Source of the DNA: CAZWRV01 sp964636325
GTDB taxonomy: Bacteria; Verrucomicrobiota; Lentisphaeria; Victivallales; GWF2-50-93
NCBI GenBank assembly: GCA_964636325.1
Contig: CAZWRV010000001.1
Location: 84,789 to 148,788, forward strand
Direction: 5' to 3'
DNA: 64,000 nucleotides
Shown piece by piece: positions 24,753 to 31,528 of this stretch. Both the position numbers and the translations under genes were made by a program. How positions within the stretch are numbered: the stretch's first letter is position 1; each line of letters starts with the position of its first letter. A model generated the notes under the pieces. That model did not search any database, had not been told where the DNA came from, and saw nothing but the letters and a program-made list of their open reading frames with translations.

Positions 24753-26664
24753 AGCTTCCGTCCTTTAGCACCGTCAGTATCTTTTCGGCGCAACGGCTGG
24801 AGCCTTCAACCGCCGGCTTCACTGACAGCGCCAGCGTCCCGGGCCTCTCATACGGGCTTGTGACGCCGGCGAGGTCGTTGATCTCCCCCAGCTCGGCGCG
24901 TTTGTATAGGCCGGTGCGGTCGCGCGAGGCGCACCATGCGGCGTCGGCGTCCACGAACACCTCGATGAACCTTTCCTTCCCGACGATTTCGGCCACCTGC
25001 CTTCTGATGTCGGCGGACGGGGAGACGAAGGCGCAAAGCGCGATTATGCCGCTGTCGTTCAACAGCTTGCAGAGTTCGGCGACCCTGCGCAAATGCTCGG
25101 CGGTGTCGGAGCTGGAGAAGTCGAGCTCGCTGCTGAGCCCGGACCTCACCTTGGAACCGTCGAGCACGACTGCGATCTTGCCGGCGTCGAAAAGCATCTT
25201 CTCAAGATGGTCGGCTATTTCCTTCTTCCCGGATGAGACCAGGCCGGTCAGCCATACGGTCGCTGGCTTCTGGCCATATTTCGCCTCACGTTCATCTGGA
25301 CTGACAAGGCCGGTTCTTCTCGCGGGCTTTTCCGCCGCCGTGCCATGGACTATCTTCTTGGGGATGCTCTCCGCAGGCTCGCGGTCGAGGATCATTCCGG
25401 CGCCGACCGTTGCGTTGGAAATTACATCTATAATGACAAAGCTGCCTGTCGATCGGTTTTTTGCATAGGGGTCGTGATATATTGGTTTTTTTGCAGAGAA
25501 AATCACCCTTCCGATCTCGTTAAGGCCGAGTTCTGAAGTCTTTTCACGGTGCAGGGTGTTCACATTTATCCTGTAGAGTATCTCGTCGGCGCGCACCTTG
25601 ACCATGTGCGAGGTATGCTTTATGAGGTATTCCCGGTCGGGCTGGAGGCGGGCCTCGTTCATCCATACGACCATGGCCTCGAAGTGCCTGTAAATATGTG
25701 GCAGGTTGTGGGGATGGACGAGCATGTCTCCGCGGCTCACGTCCACTTCATCCTCCAGGACGATTGTGACAGACTGAGGCGCGAACGCATATTCCAGCTC
25801 TCCTGAAAAATTGACTATTGACTTCACCCTGCTTGTCTTCCCGGAAGGCAGAACCTTGATATCGTCCCCCCTCCTGACGACGCCGGAGGCAATCTGGCCG
25901 CAGAACCCTCTGAAATTGAGGTCGGGCCTCAGGACATACTGGACCGGGAAGCGAAGGTCTATGAGGTTTCGGTCGCTGGCTATGTAGACATTTTCAAGAT
26001 ATTCAAGGAGTGGAGCCCCTTGGTGCCATGGCATATTTGCACTCTTGTCAACGACGTTGTCGCCCTTTAGCGCGCTTATCGGGATGAAATGGACATCGTG
26101 TATGCCGAGTTTTGCTGCGAATTCCGCGAACTCGCCCCTTATCCGTGAAAAGACGTCCTGGGAATAGCCGACAAGATCCATCTTGTTCACCGCCACGACC
26201 ATGTGAGGGATTCCCAGGAGTGATGAGATGAACGCATGTCTCTTCGACTGTATAACGACTCCGTTGCGCGCGTCGATGAGGATGATGGCGAGGTTCGCGG
26301 TCGAGGCGCCCGTCGCCATATTCCGGGTATACTGCTCGTGGCCCGGGGTGTCGGCTATTATGAACTTACGCCTCGGCGTGGTGAAGTAGCGGTAGGCGAC
26401 GTCTATCGTTATCCCCTGCTCCCGCTCGGCCTTGAGGCCGTCGGTCAAGTGCGCGAAGTCTATCTCTGTCTCATCAGTAGTCTTGTAGGCGGCGTTCTTA
26501 AGCGATGTAAGCGTGTCCTCGTATATCGCCTTGGAGTCGTGCAGGAGCCGCCCGATGAGCGTAGACTTGCCGTCGTCCACGCTCCCCGCAGTCGAAAAGC
26601 GGAGGAGATCCTTGCGGATGTCCTCGTCAAGGAAATCAATAATGGATTTCTTCAGCATCGCCAT
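24742..26664 (-). CDS. cysNC: CysN-CysC fusion: sulfate adenylyltransferase large subunit with degenerate APS kinase domain
   Basis: Residues 1-440 form the GTPase subunit of ATP sulfurylase (STAGSVDDGKSTLIGRL, EREQGITIDVAYRYF, IADTPGHEQYTRNMATGAS, VAVNKMDLVGY). Residues about 465-640 are an APS kinase domain, but the P-loop reads GLVSSGKKE where active kinases have GxxxxGK(S/T), and LDGD is LDGS. The Walker serine/threonine is therefore replaced by lysine. Other family features persist (FIEVFVDADAAWCASRDRTG and SPYERPG). Partner cysD lies about 540 bases upstream. APS synthesis looks intact; PAPS formation by this domain is doubtful. The start overlaps the upstream antitoxin gene by 29 bases (or 23 if it begins at MLKKSI). 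Confidence 0.93.
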   Translation of the reverse strand: MAMLKKSIIDFLDEDIRKDLLRFSTAGSVDDGKSTLIGRLLHDSKAIYEDTLTSLKNAAYKTTDETEIDFAHLTDGLKAEREQGITIDVAYRYFTTPRRKFIIADTPGHEQYTRNMATGASTANLAIILIDARNGVVIQSKRHAFISSLLGIPHMVVAVNKMDLVGYSQDVFSRIRGEFAEFAAKLGIHDVHFIPISALKGDNVVDKSANMPWHQGAPLLEYLENVYIASDRNLIDLRFPVQYVLRPDLNFRGFCGQIASGVVRRGDDIKVLPSGKTSRVKSIVNFSGELEYAFAPQSVTIVLEDEVDVSRGDMLVHPHNLPHIYRHFEAMVVWMNEARLQPDREYLIKHTSHMVKVRADEILYRINVNTLHREKTSELGLNEIGRVIFSAKKPIYHDPYAKNRSTGSFVIIDVISNATVGAGMILDREPAESIPKKIVHGTAAEKPARRTGLVSPDEREAKYGQKPATVWLTGLVSSGKKEIADHLEKMLFDAGKIAVVLDGSKVRSGLSSELDFSSSDTAEHLRRVAELCKLLNDSGIIALCAFVSPSADIRRQVAEIVGKERFIEVFVDADAAWCASRDRTGLYKRAELGEINDLAGVTSPYERPGTLALSVKPAVEGSSRCAEKILTVLKDGSFIR

Positions 26665-26887
26665 AGAACATTTTATTTATTGCCTCATCTTCTTCATCAA
26701 AGTCGTCGGAAACTTTTATGAGACCACGATCCAGACCTGGAACTCTCTTTTTTGAAGTTGGCTCCAAGGGTGACAGCTTTGGCAAGGGCTTTTCTGATTT
26801 TGCGATAATTATCTCCTCCCCAATCGCTATTTTTGCAAGAAGCGCTGAAAGGTGAGTCTTCGCATAATGTATGTTTGCAGTATTCAT
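26636..26887 (-). CDS. Phd/YefM-type antitoxin, no toxin partner visible
   Basis: The 83-residue protein begins MNTANIHYAKTHLSALLAKI and continues GEEIIIAKSEKPLPKLSPL, matching the DNA-binding N-terminus of type II antitoxins of the Phd/YefM family; the acidic C-terminus DDFDEEDEAINKMF is the normal toxin-binding tail. I chose ATG 26887; the frame extends upstream through dispersed repeat A, which adds 24 residues of repeat-derived sequence. No PIN, Doc or RelE toxin follows; instead its stop lies within the first codons of cysNC. It could be an orphan regulator or the remnant of a toxin-antitoxin pair broken by rearrangement. Confidence 0.85.
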   Translation of the reverse strand: MNTANIHYAKTHLSALLAKIAIGEEIIIAKSEKPLPKLSPLEPTSKKRVPGLDRGLIKVSDDFDEEDEAINKMFYGDAEEIHY

Positions 26888-26903
26888 ATCTGCCAGCAAT
26901 AGA

Positions 26904-26995
26904 CTAAGGCGGGCTTCGCCCGCAACCCAAAATTCAATGAATTCCATAGACACATGCACGCTTTTGCGCTAGAACTTTTTGAGAAAGTATCCTAA
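26904..26995. repeat. Dispersed repeat A, copy 2 (92 bp)
   Basis: The block matches 10678-10769 at about 87 of 92 positions in the same orientation, including the GGCGGGCTTCGCCCGC hairpin and the GTG-ATG frame that reads MHVSMEFIEFWVAGEARL on the minus strand. It lies just upstream of the antitoxin gene and is in frame with it. The rest of the 311-base gap to cysD holds repeat B copy 2 and a hairpin at 27181. Confidence 0.9.
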
Positions 26996-27040
26996 GTTCA
27001 GGACTAAGTCTAGACTAATAATCATAATTTATTTAGCCAG

Positions 27041-27126
27041 TTTCAAAATGCGGTTGAGCGCGGCTCAACCCTCCACAATTTCTCCGCCTAGGTGGATGGA
27101 GGGCGAAGCCGAGCTGAGCCGTTTTT
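27041..27126. repeat. Dispersed repeat B, copy 2 (inverted)
   Basis: The reverse complement of this segment carries ACGGCTCAGCTCGGCTTCGC followed by GGAGGGTTGAGCCGCGCTCA and ACCGCATTTTGAAA, matching 10770-10854. In both places repeat B sits within 50 bases of repeat A, but in different relative orientation. Confidence 0.82.
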
Positions 27127-27180
27127 GGAGTTTTGAAATCAGTTCGAAATATTAAATTCGACGTTGAATGTTAAAATGAG

Positions 27181-27200
27181 GTTGCGGGCGCAGCCCGCCT
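27181..27200. terminator. GC-rich hairpin at the end of cysD (repeat A fragment)
   Basis: The sequence GTTGCGGGCGCAGCCCGCCT is the inverted hairpin end of repeat A and overlaps the stop codon of cysD. It may act as a transcription terminator or mRNA 3' stabiliser. No run of T follows on the transcribed strand, so a factor-independent terminator is uncertain. Confidence 0.4.
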
Positions 27201-28107
27201 AAAAGTACCCTTCCCTCTTCTTCGTCTCCATGGAGCCTTCGGCGTCGTGGTCGATGATCCGGGTGGAGCGCTCGGAGACCTTCACGGTCATCATCTCCTC
27301 TATTATTTTATCCAGCGTGTCGGCGGAAGAATAGACCGCGCCGGTGCAGGGGTAGCAGCCGAGTGTGCGGAAGCGGCACATCACTTTCTGCGGCTTCTCC
27401 CCCGGCTTCAGCGGGATGGGGCCGTCAAGCGGAATCAGCTGGCCTTCCCTGACGACCATATTTCTTTTCTTCGCATAGTAAAGCGGGACGATTGGTATTT
27501 TCTCGCGGTAAATGTATTGCCAGACGTCAAGCTCTGTCCAGTTGGAAATGGGGAAGACTCTAATAGACTCGCCCTTGTTGATCTTGCAGTTGTAGATGTT
27601 CCACAGCTCGGGCCGCTGATTCTTCGGATCCCACTGTCCGAATTCGTCGCGGAATGAATATATCCTCTCCTTCGCGCGGGACTTCTCCTCGTCCCGCCGC
27701 GCCCCACCGAAGGCGGCGTCGAACTTGTATTCGCGGAGCCCGTCGACCAGTGCCTGCGTCTTCAGGAAGGCACAGCACTTCTGGGTTCCGTAGTCGAACG
27801 GGTTCATGCCGTCGGCTATCGCCTTCTCGTGGCGGTATACCAGCAGTTTCGCGCCTATCTTCTCCACGTAGCTGTCCCGGAACTCATACATTTCCTTGAA
27901 CTTGTAGCCTGTGTCCACGTGCATCAGCGGGAAGGGTATTTTCCCCGGATGGAACGCCTTCTGCGCAAGCCTCAGCATCACGGAAGAGTCTTTGCCGATG
28001 GAATATAGCATCACCGGTCGTTCGAACTCGGCCGCGACCTCCCGGATTATGTGGATGCTCTCCGACTCCAACTGCTCAAGATGAGTAAGGGTATATTTCT
28101 CTGCCAC
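27199..28107 (-). CDS. cysD: Sulfate adenylyltransferase subunit 2
   Basis: The 302-residue protein is the PP-loop subunit of heteromeric ATP sulfurylase. It shows LYSIGKDSSVMLRLA, PFPLMHVDTGYKFKEMYEFRD, AFGGARRDEEKSRAKERI, SNWTELDVWQYI, the FRTLGCYPCTGAV motif and the C-terminal RSTRIIDHDAEGSMETKKREGYF region typical of CysD. The start is GTG at 28107 after AGGTAAGAC. With CysN it makes APS from sulfate and ATP. No CysH, CysI or CysJ is nearby, and the genes lie inside a glycan locus, which points to sulfation of a carbohydrate rather than assimilation; no sulfotransferase was recognised in this window. Confidence 0.95.
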   Translation of the reverse strand: MAEKYTLTHLEQLESESIHIIREVAAEFERPVMLYSIGKDSSVMLRLAQKAFHPGKIPFPLMHVDTGYKFKEMYEFRDSYVEKIGAKLLVYRHEKAIADGMNPFDYGTQKCCAFLKTQALVDGLREYKFDAAFGGARRDEEKSRAKERIYSFRDEFGQWDPKNQRPELWNIYNCKINKGESIRVFPISNWTELDVWQYIYREKIPIVPLYYAKKRNMVVREGQLIPLDGPIPLKPGEKPQKVMCRFRTLGCYPCTGAVYSSADTLDKIIEEMMTVKVSERSTRIIDHDAEGSMETKKREGYF

Positions 28108-28110
28108 GTC

Positions 28111-29076
28111 TTACCTGTGCGGATTTAGCTCGCGGTTGTAGTCCATGTCCGACCACATCGCGAAGAAGAGGAACTGAAAGGCCATGATGGTTATGAGCAG
28201 CGCGGTTGGAGTGCCCACCCTTAGGAGGGTATGGTATTTCACAAGGCAGTATATGACCTTGCCCCACACCGGCAGGGCCATGAGGAACAGGACTGCGGAG
28301 GCTCCATAGAAGAAAATAAGCGGATGGAAGTCCCTGATAACGTATTTCCTCAGCATTCTCCGCATGAAGAGCCTGACCATGAGCAGGAAGAGGGGGACAA
28401 TCTTCTTCGAAATGACCATTTTGCTCTTCTCACCGACACCGTATAGCGGGTTCACGGGGATGTCCATCACCTTCATGTCGTATATGTTCAGCGTGGTCAG
28501 GAAGTCGTTGGGCATACCGTAGCTCCTGTAGATGTTCTCTATGGGCAGCATCTTCAGGGCTCTCTTGTTCAGCGCCGTATACCCCGTCTGGGAGTCCGTG
28601 ACATGCCAGTAGCCGCTGGCAATCTTCGTCATCAGTGTCAGCGCCGAATTTCCAAGGTAGCGGACTTTGGGTATCCTCTTCCAGGCCTCTCCGGTCACAA
28701 GCCTGTTGCCCTTCGAGTAGTCGGTCCTGCCGTCCACCACGGGATCCAGGAGCTCCGGCAGGTCGTTGGGATCCATCTGGCCGTCACCGGCCATGACGAC
28801 GGCTATATCCATGTCGTTGTCGCGGCACCAAACATATCCGCTGGAGATGGCACCGCCCACGCCCCTGTTGTCCTCGTGCCTGATGATGACCACCTTGTCC
28901 TTGTATTTCTCCTTGGATGCGTATTCCCTGGCCACCTCCGAGGTCCTGTCAGGGCTGTGGTCGTCTACGACGATCATCTTGTCGATGTAGTCGGGCATCG
29001 TCTCGATCACCATTCCGATCTGCGTCTCCTCCTTGTAGCAGGGGATTACGACGCCGATTTTCTTGTTTTTATACAT
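28111..29076 (-). CDS. GT2 family glycosyltransferase (DPM1-like) with C-terminal membrane segments
   Basis: The 321-residue protein has a GT-A domain with IGVVIPCYKEETQIGMVIE, DKMIVVDDHSPDRTSEVA and the metal-binding VMAGDGQMDPNDLPELL, then GYTALNKRALKMLPI. Two hydrophobic segments at the end (IFFYGASAVLFLMALPVW and ALLITIMAFQFLFFAMW) anchor it in the membrane. This layout is that of polyprenyl-phosphate sugar synthases that feed GT-C enzymes. I chose the ATG at 29076 (MYKNKKIGVVIP); the upstream part of the frame looks non-coding. It could charge the lipid donor used by the three GT-C proteins in this window, which is inference. It lies 3 bases upstream of cysD. Confidence 0.92.
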   Translation of the reverse strand: MYKNKKIGVVIPCYKEETQIGMVIETMPDYIDKMIVVDDHSPDRTSEVAREYASKEKYKDKVVIIRHEDNRGVGGAISSGYVWCRDNDMDIAVVMAGDGQMDPNDLPELLDPVVDGRTDYSKGNRLVTGEAWKRIPKVRYLGNSALTLMTKIASGYWHVTDSQTGYTALNKRALKMLPIENIYRSYGMPNDFLTTLNIYDMKVMDIPVNPLYGVGEKSKMVISKKIVPLFLLMVRLFMRRMLRKYVIRDFHPLIFFYGASAVLFLMALPVWGKVIYCLVKYHTLLRVGTPTALLITIMAFQFLFFAMWSDMDYNRELNPHR

Positions 29077-29218
29077 AAAATAACCTCGCGGGGGGTTGGA
29101 TGACAGGATGATTGCATGGTTCATCTTCGCCAGGCCGCGGTACGGCAGGCCGGATGGTTGGGTTGAATTCACAGAAGGGGAAACAATTCAGTTTCATAAA
29201 TAATTGTAACAGGCTACT

Positions 29219-29776
29219 TCATTGGGAGTGACGGCGAAGCTGTTCAAGTTCTTTGCGCAAAGGTTTCCAATAATCCCTATCAAGCTCCCTTTCTCTTGTT
29301 TCCTCAGCCGCGAGAGCTTCCTCGAGCCCTCATCCGTCATACGGGCAATATGCTCCAGGAAAGGACGTTTTTTAGACTGGAAGTCCCATCAGTTCTACAG
29401 ATTCATTGCCGTTGATTTGAACGGTAGTCCTCCTTGCCCATAAAACCGAAAAATCAGGAAGTCCTCTCATAACAGACATTACATCCAAGCGCATCCCTTC
29501 GGCTTCCGGACTATGGCAGCGGAAATGGACCGCATGACCCTTTTCCAGATAGGATATGTCAAGCGCGGGAACAGCGACGACTTCAGCATCAAGATCCTTC
29601 AGCGCCAGCTTAAGCTTTTCCAAGTTTTCCGGGCTGGCCAGCAACGCCACGTCAGTATCTCGGCTAAACTCCGCCGCGCCGTAGAAAACGCAGGCCTGCC
29701 CGCCCATGAGCAGGCATTTGACACAGCGGCGTTTCAAAATAGTAGAAAGGACTTTGTGTATCGGGTTCGGGGTCAA
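29219..29776 (-). pseudogene. Nucleotidyltransferase gene interrupted near its C-terminus
   Basis: The frame from 29776 gives 134 residues of a minimal nucleotidyltransferase (LLMGGQACVFYGAAEFSRDT with the G-G...D-x-D pattern) and stops with TAA at 29372 after VELMGLPV. Beyond the stop, the same frame has another stop and then GLEEALAAEETRERELDRDY and WKPLRKELEQLRRHSQ, which looks like the normal C-terminal tail of such proteins; a middle stretch SKKRPFLEHIARMTDEG is readable in a second frame. Two compensating frameshifts would restore one protein of about 185 residues. Family members often pair with a small upstream protein, present here. Confidence 0.6.
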
Positions 29777-29939
29777 GAGAACCTCCCGCCATTAAAAAAT
29801 AATCGAAGAGCCGTGCGCTTTCAGCCCACCGCTGGGAGGCGCTCAGCTTGTACCAGTCTAGCCATTCTTCGCTTTCCACCCAGCTGTAATTGTCTGTATT
29901 CTCCGGTGTTGCTGATTGGATGGTTGGATATTTGGTCAT
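29664..29939 (-). CDS. Small companion protein of the nucleotidyltransferase
   Basis: The 91-residue frame begins MTKYPTIQSATPENTDNYSW and contains EEWLDWYKLSASQRWAESAR followed by AGGSLDPEPDTQSPF, a pattern I associate with short proteins encoded directly upstream of minimal nucleotidyltransferases. The conserved part ends near the LDPEPDTQSPF motif; the last 35 residues overlap the nucleotidyltransferase start in another frame and may not be meaningful. The overlap of 113 bases is larger than usual, which fits the local frameshift damage. A role as antitoxin-like or regulatory partner is possible but not shown. Confidence 0.6.
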   Translation of the reverse strand: MTKYPTIQSATPENTDNYSWVESEEWLDWYKLSASQRWAESARLFDYFLMAGGSLDPEPDTQSPFYYFETPLCQMPAHGRAGLRFLRRGGV

Positions 29940-29989
29940 AATCCCTGAGTCAATTTGTGGAACACTCGCCGCCGCCTTTTATACTCCTT

Positions 29990-30117
29990 TAGGCTGAAAA
30001 ATTTACATTTTGATTGCGGAGATTTTGGAATTTGCTTCGCATTCTGAGAGACCGCCGATACCGAGGTATCGAAGGTTCTCGAAGGGTGCGGAGCAAAACC
30101 AAAAGACCGCAACCGCC
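29990..30117. repeat. Dispersed repeat D, copy 1, split by a 72-bp segment
   Basis: The ends, TAGGCTGAAAA...ATTTTGATTGCGGAG and GCAAAACCAAAAGACCGCAA, form one continuous block in the copy at 37838-37894. Here they are separated by 30022-30093, and the 7-base TGCGGAG is present on both sides (30015-30021 and 30087-30093), as expected of an insertion with target-site duplication. The inserted part has internal dyads (GATACCGAGGTATC and TTCTCGAAGG). Confidence 0.8.
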
Positions 30118-30185
30118 TTGCGGCGAGCATCAATTTATAAGGCCCTTGGCATATCCCGCTTTAAGCGAAACAAGTTTGGGCCTTG

Positions 30186-31292
30186 TCAAGAATAGAATTC
30201 TTTGATTTTCCCAGCGACGTATCCTATCTGGTCGTCGGAGAGTTCGGGATATATCGGCAGGGCCACGGTTTCCGCGGCGGCCTTTTCGGATTCCGGGAAG
30301 TCGCCCTTCTTGTGACCGAGCGAGGCGAAGCATTTCTGCTCGTGTAGGCTGAGCGGGTAGTATATTTCGGTGCCGATCTCGTTCTTTGTCAGGAATTCCC
30401 TGAGCTGGTCGCGCCTCGGGACGCGTATGACATACTGGTTGATCACGGAGACGTTGTGCTTCTCTACGTGCGGTCTGACGACGCAGCTGAGACCTGAGAG
30501 CAGGCTGTTGTATTTCTCCGCGTTCTTCCGGCGTTTCTCCGACCATCCGTCGAGATATTTCAGCTTGACGATGAGTATCGCCGCATGGATGGTGTCAAGC
30601 CTGAAGTTGCCGCCGACCATCTGGTGGTAATATTTTGGTTTGGAGCCGTGCATCCTGAGGACTGCGAGTTTTTCCGCCAGCTCCATGTCTTCCGGAACGG
30701 TGATGAGCCCGCCGTCGCCCGCCGTGCCGAGATTCTTGGAAGGGAAGAAGCTGAAGCATCCGACCGTTCCGATCGAGCCCGCCTTCCTGCCCTTGTATGT
30801 GGCGCCGATGCTCTGGCATGCGTCTTCGATCACATGAAGATTGTGTTTCCGTGCGATTTCCATGATGGGATCCATGTCGGCGGTCTGGCCGAACAGGTGC
30901 ACCGGGACAATGGCCTTCGTCTTCTTGGTGACAAGCCGTTCTATCTTGGACGGATCGATATTGTAGGTTCTAGGATCTATATCCGCGAAGACCGGCTTCG
31001 CTCCGAGCCTCCAGACGCAGCCGGCCGTGGCGAAGAAGGTGAAAGTCGGAAGGATGACCTCGTCGCCGGGGCCGATGTCCAGCCCCATCATCGCGCAGAT
31101 AAGCGCGTCTGTTCCGCTTGAGACGCCTATGGCATGCTTGCAGCCGCAGTATGGGGCGATGAGCTGCTCCAGTTCCTTCACCTGCGGCCCGTTGATGAAC
31201 ATCTGGCTTTCCATGACCTTCTCCACGGCGGCCATGATTTCGCCCTTGATCGGCTTGAACTGGGCCTTGAGATCCAGCAGAGGAACTTTCAT
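30186..31292 (-). CDS. DegT/DnrJ/EryC1 sugar aminotransferase
   Basis: The 368-residue PLP enzyme has the family pattern: MKVPLLDLKAQFKPIKGEI, AIGVSSGTDALICAMMG, VILPTFTFFATAG, IPVHLFGQTADMD, HVIEDACQSIGATYKGRKAG and the PLP lysine Lys186 in FFPSKNLGTAGDGG. Next to a WbpB-WbpD-type fusion, it most likely is the WbpE-type enzyme that aminates C3 of a UDP-3-keto-GlcNAc uronate. It starts with ATG at 31292, about 225 bases after the fusion gene, with a gene fragment in between. The keto-sugar assignment rests on neighbourhood plus family, not on a diagnostic residue. Confidence 0.93.
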   Translation of the reverse strand: MKVPLLDLKAQFKPIKGEIMAAVEKVMESQMFINGPQVKELEQLIAPYCGCKHAIGVSSGTDALICAMMGLDIGPGDEVILPTFTFFATAGCVWRLGAKPVFADIDPRTYNIDPSKIERLVTKKTKAIVPVHLFGQTADMDPIMEIARKHNLHVIEDACQSIGATYKGRKAGSIGTVGCFSFFPSKNLGTAGDGGLITVPEDMELAEKLAVLRMHGSKPKYYHQMVGGNFRLDTIHAAILIVKLKYLDGWSEKRRKNAEKYNSLLSGLSCVVRPHVEKHNVSVINQYVIRVPRRDQLREFLTKNEIGTEIYYPLSLHEQKCFASLGHKKGDFPESEKAAAETVALPIYPELSDDQIGYVAGKIKEFYS

Positions 31293-31316
31293 TATGCTTT
31301 TCCTTTCATTTTATGA

Positions 31317-31528
31317 TCACCGCTTATCTGCGCAAATATCCGCTAATATTTTCTGAAGATTAGGATCCAACTGCGTCCGTAGCTCCGGATGCGTCTCGAC
31401 AAGCCTGGCGATATAGGCGAGATCCTTGATCTTTTTACTCTGCCTCCGCTCCTTGTCGGACCATGCTTTGATTTTCCTATGAAACGTGTCTGCCAATAAA
31501 ATTGCTTCGAAGTCATTCAGCCTTTCTT
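31317..31528 (-). pseudogene. Fragment resembling a nucleotidyltransferase C-terminus
   Basis: One frame reads LNDFEAILLADTFHRKIKAW, SDKERRQSKKIKDLAYIARL and VETHPELRTQLDPNLQKILA before a TGA at 31317-31319. The composition is protein-like, and the phrase KKIKDLAYIARLVETHPELR resembles the end of nucleotidyltransferase-like proteins. There is no ATG or GTG start, and the readable part overlaps the end of the fusion gene by a few codons. It is best seen as the remnant of a gene whose beginning was lost. Confidence 0.45.

Noticed and set aside
27181..27200. Riboswitch or leader upstream of cysNC
   Set aside because: The hairpins here belong to dispersed repeats A and B found elsewhere; no known sulfur-related riboswitch core was recognised.
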